From Mollicutes bacterium (lineage in GTDB: Bacteria > Bacillota_I > Bacilli_A > Izemoplasmatales > Izemoplasmataceae), in NCBI GenBank assembly GCA_003551455.1, contig PUMR01000056.1, forward strand, positions 1 through 25,370: a DNA stretch of 25,370 nt. The letters are read 5' to 3'. Every line of letters begins with the position of its first letter. The stretch's first letter is position 1. The notes under the pieces were generated by a model, which saw nothing but the letters and a program-made list of their open reading frames with translations, did no database searches and was not told the DNA's origin. Shown here piece by piece: positions 1 through 7,162 of this stretch. Position numbers and translations under genes: made by a program.

Positions 1-363
1 CATCCCGGCCCCTCGCTCGTTGTCGCCTACAGTCCCTGCATCGCCCACAAGATCAAGGGCGGCCTCACCAATTCGGCCAAGCAGGCCGAGATGGCGACCA
101 AGGTCGGATACTGGCCCACCTACCGTTTCGACCCCAAACGCGCCGAACAGGGCAAGAACCCCTTCCAGCTCGACGCGAAAGAGCCCGATTGGGAGAAATA
201 TCACGACTACCTCATGAGCGAGGCCCGCTATGCCCAGCTTCATTCCATCAATCCCGACAGGGCCGACGACCTCTTGAAAGCCAACCTCGAGGACGCGAAG
301 AAGCGCTGGCGGATGTACAAACGCTATGAAGCGATGGACTACAGCGAGGAGAAGACCTCTTAG
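1..363 (+). CDS. nifJ: Pyruvate:ferredoxin (flavodoxin) oxidoreductase, C-terminal fragment
   Basis: The reading frame is open from the first base and stops at TAG 361-363, so this is the last 120 residues of a protein of about 1,170 residues. It oxidises pyruvate and CoA to acetyl-CoA and CO2, passing electrons to ferredoxin or flavodoxin in the cytoplasm. The fragment begins with HPGPSLVVAYSPCIAHKIKG, which matches the end of the TPP-binding domain of PFOR. The Cys at codon 13 (bases 37-39) corresponds to the fourth ligand of the proximal [4Fe-4S] cluster in well-studied PFORs. The PTYRFDP and PFQLDAKEP stretches and the Lys/Arg-rich tail are also typical. The gene ends in a strong terminator, so it is the last gene of its transcript. 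It suggests anaerobic energy metabolism. A 2-oxoacid oxidoreductase with another substrate is less likely. Confidence 0.9.
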   Translation, partial: HPGPSLVVAYSPCIAHKIKGGLTNSAKQAEMATKVGYWPTYRFDPKRAEQGKNPFQLDAKEPDWEKYHDYLMSEARYAQLHSINPDRADDLLKANLEDAKKRWRMYKRYEAMDYSEEKTS

Positions 364-378
364 ACACCTATCCCACAA

Positions 379-415
379 GGTGTCCGCCCTTCACGGGCGG
401 GCACCTTTTTCTCTT
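379..415 (+). terminator. Intrinsic terminator of nifJ
   Basis: An 11-bp stem (379-389 with 395-405, one G-U pair) closes a 5-base loop and is followed by TTTTTCTCTT. It lies 15 bases after the nifJ stop. Confidence 0.9.
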
Positions 416-442
416 GCAAAAAAGGATGTAAGCGTTTATAAT
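414..442 (+). promoter_or_regulatory. Sigma-A-type promoter for the mgtC-like gene
   Basis: TTGCAA at 414-419 and TATAAT at 437-442 are separated by 17 bases. The -10 is a perfect match and the -35 is moderate. The -35 box sits in the tail of the preceding terminator. Confidence 0.7.
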
Positions 443-486
443 ATATAGTCAAACAGCAAGTCCCACAACGAAGAGAGTGGATTTTC

Positions 487-984
487 ATGACCATGAACCC
501 CGAAGTCGACCTTCTCTACATTTTGCAGAGTCTCGGCCTCACCGTCCTTTTCGTGGGCCTGATCGGTTTCGAGCGCCAGCGCCGCAACAAGATCGCCGGG
601 CTGACCACGCATCTGCTCGTCGCGATCGGCGCCGCCGGTATCACCATGGTCCAGCAGATGATGGTCTATGACGCCATCGCTTTCATCGAGGCCAATCTCG
701 ACAATCCCGAAATTCTCGAACACGCCGACCTCACCATCGAGCGCCAACGTATCGTGGCGCAGATCATCTCGGGAATCGGCTTTTTGGGCACGGGTACGAT
801 TTTGAAGACGCAAGGGCACATCAGCGGTCTCACGACCGCTTCGACACTCTGGATAAGCGCCATCATCGGCATCATCTTCGGCTACGGCCTGCACACCATC
901 GGCATCGCCGTGAGCCTCACCACCCTCTTCGTGCTCACCATCATCAAGAACGTCATCCGCCACCAGGTCGACGAACACCACTGA
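487..984 (+). CDS. MgtC/SapB family membrane protein
   Basis: A 165-residue integral membrane protein. Hydrophobic segments lie near residues 10-28, 40-58, 88-106 and 115-152, so four or five membrane spans are likely. Family motifs are clear: GFERQ at 27-31 followed by KIAGLTTHLLVAIGAA, then SGIGFLGTGTIL starting at residue 95 and GLTTASTLW. MgtC proteins are linked to Mg2+ limitation, membrane potential and acid or host stress, but their biochemical role is unsettled; many short members like this one lack the C-terminal ACT-like domain of Salmonella MgtC. ATG 487 is chosen as the first ATG after the promoter, although only a weak GAGAGTGG precedes it; ATG 493 is an alternative. It is a single-gene transcript between its own promoter and terminator. 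Magnesium control cannot be seen in the short leader. Confidence 0.88.
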   Translation: MTMNPEVDLLYILQSLGLTVLFVGLIGFERQRRNKIAGLTTHLLVAIGAAGITMVQQMMVYDAIAFIEANLDNPEILEHADLTIERQRIVAQIISGIGFLGTGTILKTQGHISGLTTASTLWISAIIGIIFGYGLHTIGIAVSLTTLFVLTIIKNVIRHQVDEHH

Positions 985-990
985 TTGTCC

Positions 991-1014
991 GCCCCCTTCG
1001 GGGGGCTTTTTTTT
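991..1014 (+). terminator. Intrinsic terminator of the mgtC-like gene
   Basis: GCCCCC (991-996), loop TTCG, GGGGGC (1001-1006), then eight T. A UUCG tetraloop on a GC stem with a long U tract is a textbook strong terminator. Confidence 0.95.
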
Positions 1015-1029
1015 GGGAGTACCCCCGAC

Positions 1030-1058
1030 TTGCCCCCGGGCGGCTTCTTTGTTAGAAT
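1030..1058 (+). promoter_or_regulatory. Possible upstream promoter of the suf operon
   Basis: TTGCCC (1030-1035), 17-base spacer, TAGAAT (1053-1058), with the extended -10 TG at 1050-1051. The same TGTTAGAAT box occurs before thiI. Confidence 0.55.
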
Positions 1059-1091
1059 AGGTGCGGCCGAGAAGGCGGTTTATCGTTTCGT

Positions 1092-1120
1092 TTCCCAAAC
1101 AGCCCTTCTTCATATACAAT
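1092..1120 (+). promoter_or_regulatory. Possible proximal promoter of the suf operon
   Basis: TTCCCA (1092-1097), 17-base spacer, TACAAT (1115-1120). It lies 27 bases before the sufC start. Weaker -35 than the upstream candidate; both could be used. Confidence 0.45.
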
Positions 1121-1147
1121 AGGTGTGGAACACAAGGAGGTTTTACC

Positions 1148-1978
1148 ATGGCCGAGTTGAGAATAGAGAACCTGCATGCCGAAGCCGAGGGACACCGCAT
1201 CCTCCGCGGCGTCGACCTCGTGATCGAGTCCGGCAAGACGCATGCCATCATGGGTCCCAACGGCACCGGCAAGAGCACCCTGGCCAGTGTTATCATGGGC
1301 CATCCCCGCTACAAGGTCACCGCCGGGAAGATCACGTTGGACGGCGAGGACGTCCTCGCCATGAGCACGGACGAGCGCGCACGCGCGGGCCTCTTTTTGG
1401 CCATGCAGTCGCCGGCCGCGGTGCCCGGCGTGACGAACTCCGACTTCATCAAGGCCGCGATGGACGCGCGGAGGGAAGGCGAGAAGAACATCCCGCTCTT
1501 TAGGTTCATCAAACAGTTGGACGAGGCGGTCTCTCTGCTCAGGATGCGCGAGGATCTGCCGCACAGGTATCTGAACGACGGCTTCAGTGGCGGCGAGAAG
1601 AAGCGGAACGAGATTCTCCAGATGCGCATGTTGCAACCGAAAGTCGCCATCTTGGACGAAATCGACTCCGGTCTCGATGTCGACGCCTTGAAGATCGTCG
1701 GCGACAACGTCACCGCGATGAAGGACGGCAAGCTCGGCCTTCTCCTCATCACGCACTATCAAAGGCTTCTCGACTATATCAGCGCCGACAAGGTGAGCGT
1801 CATGATGCAAGGAAGGATCGTCAAGACGGGCGATGAGGACCTCATGAAAAGAATCGACACGGAGGGGTATGATTGGATCAAGGAAGAACTCGGCATCGAG
1901 GACGAACGGGTCGTCCCCGATGACGACGAACGCGTCTTCTTGGAAAAATGCGCCACGAAGGAAGCGTTCGAGAAGTGA
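1148..1978 (+). CDS. sufC: SufC, ATPase of the Suf Fe-S cluster scaffold
   Basis: SufC is the soluble ABC-type ATPase that drives the SufBCD scaffold during Fe-S cluster assembly; it has no transporter role. Visible motifs: Walker A GPNGTGKST at 36-44, ABC signature FSGGEKK at 146-152, Walker B ending LDE with D170/E171, and H-loop His203. The start is ATG 1148, with AAGGAGG at 1134-1140 seven bases upstream. The frame is open further upstream, but no homologous residues lie there. The protein has 276 residues, and after the usual GYDWIKEELG ending it carries an acidic tail of about 20 residues that most SufC proteins lack or have shorter. It is the first gene of sufC-D-S-U-B, the order usual in Bacillota, and its stop overlaps the sufD start. 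Confidence 0.97.
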   Translation: MAELRIENLHAEAEGHRILRGVDLVIESGKTHAIMGPNGTGKSTLASVIMGHPRYKVTAGKITLDGEDVLAMSTDERARAGLFLAMQSPAAVPGVTNSDFIKAAMDARREGEKNIPLFRFIKQLDEAVSLLRMREDLPHRYLNDGFSGGEKKRNEILQMRMLQPKVAILDEIDSGLDVDALKIVGDNVTAMKDGKLGLLLITHYQRLLDYISADKVSVMMQGRIVKTGDEDLMKRIDTEGYDWIKEELGIEDERVVPDDDERVFLEKCATKEAFEK

Positions 1979-2991
1979 CCAAGAAACCTACGCCCTCCCG
2001 CCTCCGTTTTCCGGGGGACTCCGACCTCGTCCGCTTCCGTGACGGAAGCACCCCGACCCGGGACCTCCCCCGGGGAGTAACCCTCCATGATGAAGAAAGC
2101 GCGCCCCGGAGGGTCCGCGATTGTTTTGCCAAAGCCTCGCTTCCCCAAGACGACGACCACCCGACCCACTATCTCGTCATCGGCAAGGACGCCGATTCGG
2201 GACGACCCTTGCGCATCGCGCGCGAATGGACCCGCGTCGCTGCCCGCGGAAGGATCGCCGTCCATCTCGAAAGGGGGGCAAAGGCGGAAATCCGCGCGAT
2301 CGCCACCGACGAGGACGGGACCCTCGTCGACGACGCCTGGGATTTCTTCCTCGAGGAAGCCTCCTCCCTCACTTTCTCCTCCCTTTCCGTCTATGCCGAG
2401 AACTCCATGGCCCGCACCCGCCGGCGGGCGCATGTCGGCGCCGAAGCCGTTCTCGCTTTGCACACCGGCGCGCTGGGCCAAGAGAACGCCCACCAGGAGA
2501 ATGTCATCACCCTTGTCGGAAAAGAGGCCCAAGCCAGTGTCCGTGGGGTCGTCTTTTCCGCCGAGAACCAAGAGACCGTCATGAAGACCGCGATGGTCCA
2601 TGAAGCGCCCGCCACCGAAAGTCTCATCGAACACTACGGCGTCGCCGCCGACAAGAGTTTTCTCGCTTTCGAGTCGGCGAGCCGCATCGATAAAGGCATG
2701 AAGAAGAGTTCCGCCCGGCAGAAGAACCGCGGGGTCGTCCTCGGGAGAAACGCCCGGCTTGATGCGAATCCCCTCCTCTACATCGACGAGTACGATGTCG
2801 AAGCCGCTCACGGAGCGGCCATCGGCAGGATCGACGAGGAGGAGCTCTACTATCTCATGAGCCGGGGGCTCACCGAACGCGAGGCCCAGATGCTCATCAT
2901 CCGCGGGTTCTTGACGCCGTTGGCAAGGATCGAGAAAGAAGAGGGCATCGAAGAAGCCGTCCGCACTCTCGTGAAAGAAAGGATCGGGTAG
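1975..2991 (+). CDS. sufD: SufD, scaffold subunit of SufBCD
   Basis: SufD pairs with SufB and SufC to form the scaffold on which Fe-S clusters are built. The N-terminal third is divergent; the C-terminal two thirds show the beta-helix core and the closing helix motif [18 protein letters not shown] shared with SufB. DVEAAHGAAIG keeps the functional His (residue 279, E. coli His360), while the neighbouring E. coli Cys358 position is Ala, as I recall for B. subtilis SufD too. I choose GTG 1975, which overlaps the sufC stop as GTGA and has AAGGAAG ten bases upstream. ATG 1948 would add nine residues but has no ribosome site and a 31-base overlap. The product has 338 residues, shorter than the 420-440 typical of B. 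subtilis and E. coli SufD, mainly at the N-terminus. Confidence 0.92.
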   Translation: MTKKPTPSRLRFPGDSDLVRFRDGSTPTRDLPRGVTLHDEESAPRRVRDCFAKASLPQDDDHPTHYLVIGKDADSGRPLRIAREWTRVAARGRIAVHLERGAKAEIRAIATDEDGTLVDDAWDFFLEEASSLTFSSLSVYAENSMARTRRRAHVGAEAVLALHTGALGQENAHQENVITLVGKEAQASVRGVVFSAENQETVMKTAMVHEAPATESLIEHYGVAADKSFLAFESASRIDKGMKKSSARQKNRGVVLGRNARLDANPLLYIDEYDVEAAHGAAIGRIDEEELYYLMSRGLTEREAQMLIIRGFLTPLARIEKEEGIEEAVRTLVKERIG

Positions 2992-3000
2992 GTGACCGGT

Positions 3001-4200
3001 ATGGACCTTGCACGCTTGCGCGATGATTTCCCCGTATTGAAAAGGAAGCATGTCCGCTATTTCGACACGGCGGCGACGAGTCTCACGCCGAAGCCGGTCG
3101 TCAGCCGGATGCAGGACTACTATGAGAACCTCTCGGCGAACGTCCACCGGGGGGTGTATGGACTGAGCCACGAGGCCACCGAACAATACGAGACGGCGCG
3201 GGGCACCATCGCCCGTTTCATCAACGCCTCCCCCGGAGAATGCGTGTTCACCCGCGGCGCCTCGAGCGCCTTGAACCTGGTGGCGACCGGACTGACCGAC
3301 CGGATCGGCGCGGGCGACGAGATTATCGTGAGCGAACTCGAACATCATTCCAACTTCCTTCCTTGGCTCAATCTCGCCAAGAGGAAGGGGGCAAAGCTCG
3401 TCTTCGTCCCCTTGACGAAGGAAGGACGCATCACGACGGACAATTTCAAAAGCGTCCTCACCGACAAGACGAAAATCGTCTCTTTGACCCATGTGTCCAA
3501 CGTGTTCGGCTATAAGACCCCCGTGGAAGCGATCACCCGTCTGGCCCGGGCGAAGGGGGCCACCGTCGTGGTGGACGCCGCGCAATCGGCGCCGCACATC
3601 CCCATCGACGTCAAGCGGATCGACTGCGACTTCCTCGCCTTTTCCTCCCACAAGGCACTGGGACCCACGGGTCTCGGCGTGCTCTATGGGAAGAAAGCGC
3701 GCCTTGAAGAGATGGAACCCGTCGAATACGGCGGCGACATGGTGGATCTCGCCGAGAAGGACCATGCCACCTGGCAGGATCCCCCGATCAAGTTCGAGAC
3801 GGGGACCCCGCCCATCGCCGAGGTCCTCGGTTTCGCCGAAGCCGTTCGCTATATCGAGAGCATCGGCTTCGCGACCATCAAGAAACACGAAGACGCGCTC
3901 CGCGATTACGCCATGGCGAAACTGCGGACCCTCGAAAGCGTCACCATCCACAACGAGAACACGGAAGGAAGCGTCATCAGCTTCAACATCGACGGCGTGC
4001 ATCCGCATGATGCGGTGACCATCCTCGACCATGAGGGCTACGCTCTCCGGGCGGGGCACCACTGCGCCCAACCCTTGATGAGCTGGCTCCGGGTGCCGGC
4101 GACCCTCCGTGCCTCTTTCTACATCTACAACACCAAAGAAGAATGCGACGGCCTCGTGGAAGCCGTCCGCCAAGCCCGCGACTATTTCCTTTCACCCTGA
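3001..4200 (+). CDS. sufS: SufS, group II cysteine desulfurase
   Basis: A PLP enzyme that removes sulfur from cysteine and hands the persulfide to SufU. The PLP-binding lysine is K218 in SSHKALGPTG and the catalytic cysteine is C355 in RAGHHCAQPL. The NVHRGVY segment, the EHHSNFLPW stretch and VVVDAAQSAPH are also family hallmarks. Length is 399 residues, close to the usual 406. ATG 3001 is chosen because MDLARLRDDFPVL aligns with the very start of B. subtilis SufS; GTG 2992, which directly follows the sufD stop with AAAGGA eight bases upstream, is a real alternative adding three residues. The enzyme may also supply sulfur to ThiI encoded downstream, since no dedicated NifS-like partner sits beside thiI here; that is inference. 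Confidence 0.96.
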   Translation: MDLARLRDDFPVLKRKHVRYFDTAATSLTPKPVVSRMQDYYENLSANVHRGVYGLSHEATEQYETARGTIARFINASPGECVFTRGASSALNLVATGLTDRIGAGDEIIVSELEHHSNFLPWLNLAKRKGAKLVFVPLTKEGRITTDNFKSVLTDKTKIVSLTHVSNVFGYKTPVEAITRLARAKGATVVVDAAQSAPHIPIDVKRIDCDFLAFSSHKALGPTGLGVLYGKKARLEEMEPVEYGGDMVDLAEKDHATWQDPPIKFETGTPPIAEVLGFAEAVRYIESIGFATIKKHEDALRDYAMAKLRTLESVTIHNENTEGSVISFNIDGVHPHDAVTILDHEGYALRAGHHCAQPLMSWLRVPATLRASFYIYNTKEECDGLVEAVRQARDYFLSP

Positions 4201-4218
4201 ATGCGAGGAGGAACCCCG

Positions 4219-4659
4219 ATGCGCAAGCTCGACAACCTATACAGACAAATCATCATGGACCACTACAAGAACCCCCGGAACAAGGGCATCCCCGAAGACG
4301 ACCGCTACCGGAAGGAACACATCCGCAACCCTTCCTGCGGTGACGATGTGACCATCGCCACCCTCGTCGAAAAGGGTCATGTCAAAGACATCCGCCAAGA
4401 CGGCACCGGCTGCAGCATCTGTTGTGCGAGCGCGAGTGTCCTTTCCGAACTGCTCAAGGACAAGACGGTCGCCGACGCTTTGCATGTGAGCGCGAACTAT
4501 GTGGACATGATCATGGGCAAGCCCTTCGATGAAGCGATCGAGCTCGAAGACGCCCTCGCCTTCGAAGGCGTGAAGGATTTTCCCGCCCGCTTGAAATGCG
4601 CGACCATCGCCTGGAAGGCTTTCGACGCCACAGTCAAAGACGGTGAGAACGATGAATGA
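4219..4659 (+). CDS. sufU: SufU, zinc-dependent sulfurtransferase
   Basis: SufU accepts sulfur from SufS and passes it to the SufBCD scaffold in Bacillota. It has the IscU fold with a zinc site: C40 and D42 in NPSCGDD, C65 in [10 protein letters not shown], and C127 in [11 protein letters not shown], matching the B. subtilis ligands C41, D43, C66 and C128. The stretch between the second and third ligands is longer than in IscU, as expected for SufU. Length is 146 residues against about 147 in B. subtilis. ATG 4219 is preceded by GAGGAGGA at 4205-4212 with six bases between; ATG 4201 lies directly behind the sufS stop but upstream of this site and is rejected. The stop overlaps the sufB start. 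Confidence 0.95.
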   Translation: MRKLDNLYRQIIMDHYKNPRNKGIPEDDRYRKEHIRNPSCGDDVTIATLVEKGHVKDIRQDGTGCSICCASASVLSELLKDKTVADALHVSANYVDMIMGKPFDEAIELEDALAFEGVKDFPARLKCATIAWKAFDATVKDGENDE

Positions 4660-6064
4660 AGACACGAAAAAAGAGATCGAACGCCTGATCGGCGATTACA
4701 AATACGGTTTCAAGACCGAGACGAAATCCCTCCGGGACACGGGGAAGGGCCTCACTAGAGACATCGTCGAAGAGATTTCCGCCATCAAGGAGGAGCCCGA
4801 ATGGATGCGGGAATTCCGTCTCGAGGCCTATGCCACCTTCTTGGAAAAACCCCTGCCCGCTTTCGGTCCCGACCTTTCCGCCATCGATTTCGCGAGCCTC
4901 ACCTATTACCGGAAACCCTCCGAGCGGAGCGAACGTTCCTGGGAAGACGTCCCCGAAGAGATCAAGAACACCTTCGAGAAACTCGGCATCCCCGAGGCCG
5001 AACGTAAATTCCTGGCCGGGGTCGGCGCGCAGTTCGAGAGCGAGGTCGTCTATCACTCGACCCTCGAAGAACTCGAGAAGCAGGGCGTCATCTTCCTGGA
5101 CACCGACACCGCCCTGAAGGAACACCCCGAGATCTTCAAGGAGTACTTCGCCAAGGCCATCCCTTCCGGAGACAACAAGTTCGCCGCCTTGAACAGCGCC
5201 GTCTGGAGCGGCGGATCCTTCATCTACGTACCGAAGGGCGTGAAGGTGGAAAAGCCCTTGCAGTCCTATTTCCGCATCAACGCCGAACAGATGGGCCAGT
5301 TCGAACGCACCCTCATCGTCGTCGAGGAAGGCGCTTCCCTCCACTATGTAGAAGGTTGCACGGCCCCCGTCTATACGACGGAGAGTCTGCATGCGGCCAA
5401 TGTCGAGATCTTCGTCAAGAAGGGCGGGTATTGTCGTTACACGACGATCCAGAACTGGGCGTCGAACGTCAACAACCTCGTCACGAAACGGGCCATCGTC
5501 GAAGAAGACGCCCACATGGAATGGGTCGACGGCAACATCGGCAGCCACATCAACATGAAATACCCCGCCTGCATCCTGAAGGGCGACCGCGCCAAGGGGA
5601 CGACCATCTCCATCGCTTTCGCCGGGAAAAACATGCACCAGGACACCGGCGCCAAGATGATCCATCTCGGCCGGGACACCACGAGCACGATCATAAGCAA
5701 ATCGATGAGCGCGAAAGGCGGAAAGGTGAACTACCGCGGCCTCGTCCATCATGCCCCGAGTGCCACGGGCGCCAAGACGAACGTCGAATGCGACACTTTG
5801 ATCCTCGATGAAGAGAGCACCTCGGACACCCTCCCCGCGAACATCGTCAAGAACAACGCCGCCATGGTCCAACACGAGGCGAGCGTCTCCAAGGTGAACG
5901 AAGAGCAGCTCTTCTATCTCATGAGTCGCGGCCTCACGGAAGAAGAGGCCACGGAGATGATCATCATGGGCTTCATCGAACCGTTCGCCCGCGAGCTTCC
6001 CATGGAATACGCGGTCGAGCTGAACCAGCTCATCAAACTCGAAATGGAAGGGTCCGTCGGCTGA
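4652..6064 (+). CDS. sufB: SufB, Fe-S cluster scaffold subunit
   Basis: SufB receives sulfur and, with SufC and SufD, assembles the nascent cluster. The protein is 470 residues, the normal length. It opens with the characteristic DYKYGF and [11 protein letters not shown], contains [19 protein letters not shown], and closes with the core [20 protein letters not shown] and [12 protein letters not shown]. Cys380 in VECDTL aligns with the sulfur-accepting Cys405 of E. coli SufB, and the nearby QHEAS aligns with the EHEAT segment that supplies a further conserved acidic residue. ATG 4652 is chosen; GGTGAG lies four bases upstream, and the start overlaps the sufU stop by eight bases. GTG 4643 is an in-frame alternative. 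It is the last gene of the operon, and its final codons form one arm of the terminator. Confidence 0.97.
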   Translation: MNEDTKKEIERLIGDYKYGFKTETKSLRDTGKGLTRDIVEEISAIKEEPEWMREFRLEAYATFLEKPLPAFGPDLSAIDFASLTYYRKPSERSERSWEDVPEEIKNTFEKLGIPEAERKFLAGVGAQFESEVVYHSTLEELEKQGVIFLDTDTALKEHPEIFKEYFAKAIPSGDNKFAALNSAVWSGGSFIYVPKGVKVEKPLQSYFRINAEQMGQFERTLIVVEEGASLHYVEGCTAPVYTTESLHAANVEIFVKKGGYCRYTTIQNWASNVNNLVTKRAIVEEDAHMEWVDGNIGSHINMKYPACILKGDRAKGTTISIAFAGKNMHQDTGAKMIHLGRDTTSTIISKSMSAKGGKVNYRGLVHHAPSATGAKTNVECDTLILDEESTSDTLPANIVKNNAAMVQHEASVSKVNEEQLFYLMSRGLTEEEATEMIIMGFIEPFARELPMEYAVELNQLIKLEMEGSVG

Positions 6065-6080
6065 GGACCCTTTTTCTCTT
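6048..6080 (+). terminator. Intrinsic terminator of the suf operon
   Basis: AAGGGTCC (6048-6055) pairs with GGACCCTT (6065-6072) across a nine-base loop containing the sufB stop, followed by TTTCTCTT. The left arm lies inside sufB. Confidence 0.85.
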
Positions 6081-6111
6081 AAAAAACCCGACCAAGGAAG
6101 GAAGATGGATT

Positions 6112-7065
6112 TTGCGCTATCGAAGAACGAAAATGAGCGGCTTGCCGTTCCCGGAACTCTCTTTGGGACTTTGGCAACATTTCGGCCACGAAAACGACCT
6201 CGAAAGCATCAAACGTATCATCAAGAAGGCGTTCTGCGCCGGTATCACCCATTTCGACCTCGCCAACAACTACGGCGCCCCCCCGGGGTCGGCCGAAGCG
6301 AATTTCGGCAGGATCCTCAAAGAGGAAGCCTGGCTTGAACGCAAGAAGGTCCTCATCGCGACGAAGGCGGGGTTCCGTATGTGGGAAGGCCCCTATGGCG
6401 ACGGCGGCAGCCGCAAATACATGCTCGCTTCCCTTGAGGAGTCCTTGACGAGACTGAATGTGGATTATGTCGACATCTTCTATTCGCACCGCTATGACGC
6501 TGCCACTCCGCTCGCAGAGACCATGGGCGCACTCCATGATGCCGTGAGACAAGGTAGAGCCCTCTACATCGGCCTTTCGAACTATCCCAAGGACAAGCTC
6601 GCCGAAGCGATCCGCATCCTGAAAGCCTTGGGGACCCCGCCGCTCGTCTATCAGGGCCATTATTCGCTTCTCGACCAGGGTGTGAAGGAGGACGGGACGC
6701 TCGCGCTCCTCGAGGAGGAGGGCGTCGGTTTCGTCCCTTATGCCGTCTTCAACCACGGCCTGCTCACGACGAAATATCTCGAGGGCGTCCCCGCCGACTC
6801 CCGCGCCGCGGACAAGAGTCATCCCTTCATCGGCGAAGAGGATGTGACCGGCGGCTTGCGCGAACGCTTGCGCCGACTCGATGTCCAAGCGCAAGAAAGG
6901 GACGCGCGCATCACCCATCTCGCCCTGCGGCACGTGTTGCAAACGGAGAATGTCGTCACGGCCCTCATCGGCATCCGGGACGAAGCCCAGCTGGACGACC
7001 ACCTCGAAGGCCTCGCGAAGGAGATAGACGACATCGTGCCCGAGCGTCTGGATGGTGAGGGATAA
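6112..7065 (+). CDS. Aldo/keto reductase, YghZ (L-glyceraldehyde-3-phosphate reductase) type
   Basis: An NADPH-dependent TIM-barrel oxidoreductase. The catalytic tetrad is D49, Y54, K85 and H126 in FDLANNYG, IATKAG and FYSHRYD. The close match to E. coli YghZ in SLGLW, FDLANNYGAPPGSAE, NFGRIL and the LASLEESLTRLNVDYVDIF segment points to that subfamily, which reduces L-glyceraldehyde 3-phosphate and methylglyoxal; the true substrate cannot be told. The start is TTG 6112: the encoded RYRRTKMSGL aligns with the N-terminus of YghZ, and AAGGAAGGAAG lies just upstream. ATG 6105 is in another frame and ATG 6133 would cut conserved residues. It follows the suf terminator and has no obvious promoter of its own in the 50-base gap, so it may depend on read-through. 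Length is 317 residues; E. coli YghZ is 346. Confidence 0.9.
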   Translation: MRYRRTKMSGLPFPELSLGLWQHFGHENDLESIKRIIKKAFCAGITHFDLANNYGAPPGSAEANFGRILKEEAWLERKKVLIATKAGFRMWEGPYGDGGSRKYMLASLEESLTRLNVDYVDIFYSHRYDAATPLAETMGALHDAVRQGRALYIGLSNYPKDKLAEAIRILKALGTPPLVYQGHYSLLDQGVKEDGTLALLEEEGVGFVPYAVFNHGLLTTKYLEGVPADSRAADKSHPFIGEEDVTGGLRERLRRLDVQAQERDARITHLALRHVLQTENVVTALIGIRDEAQLDDHLEGLAKEIDDIVPERLDGEG

Positions 7066-7087
7066 AACGCTTACGCTCTTCATCCGG

Positions 7088-7116
7088 TTTAACTTTCCGT
7101 GCACTTGCGCTATAAT
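7088..7116 (+). promoter_or_regulatory. Promoter of tkt
   Basis: A perfect TATAAT at 7111-7116 with a weak TTTAAC at 7088-7093, 17-base spacer. The following bases are AT-rich and lead into the tkt ribosome site. Confidence 0.6.
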
Positions 7117-7162
7117 AATAGAATGAAACGAAAAGAGCCATAAGAAAGGGAATGATCCGCAC

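Noticed and set aside
1123..1133. Small dyad GTGT-GGA-ACAC after the sufC -10 box as a regulator site
   Set aside because: Four-base arms are expected by chance and match no operator I know.
1061..1147. Upstream extension of sufC from GTG 1061
   Set aside because: The 29 extra residues have no similarity to SufC, span the proximal promoter, and ATG 1148 has an ideal ribosome site.
1774..4173. Very long open frame (799 codons) on the minus strand opposite sufC-sufD-sufS
   Set aside because: It is antisense to three clearly conserved genes, has no recognisable domain, and such frames are common opposite GC-rich coding DNA. Similar long antisense frames at 4634-5875, 9695-11293, 13361-15370 and 17487-18893 are rejected for the same reason.
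6105..6338. ATG 6105 as the start of the aldo/keto reductase, implying a frameshift
   Set aside because: TTG 6112 gives an uninterrupted frame whose first residues align with YghZ; no frameshift is needed.
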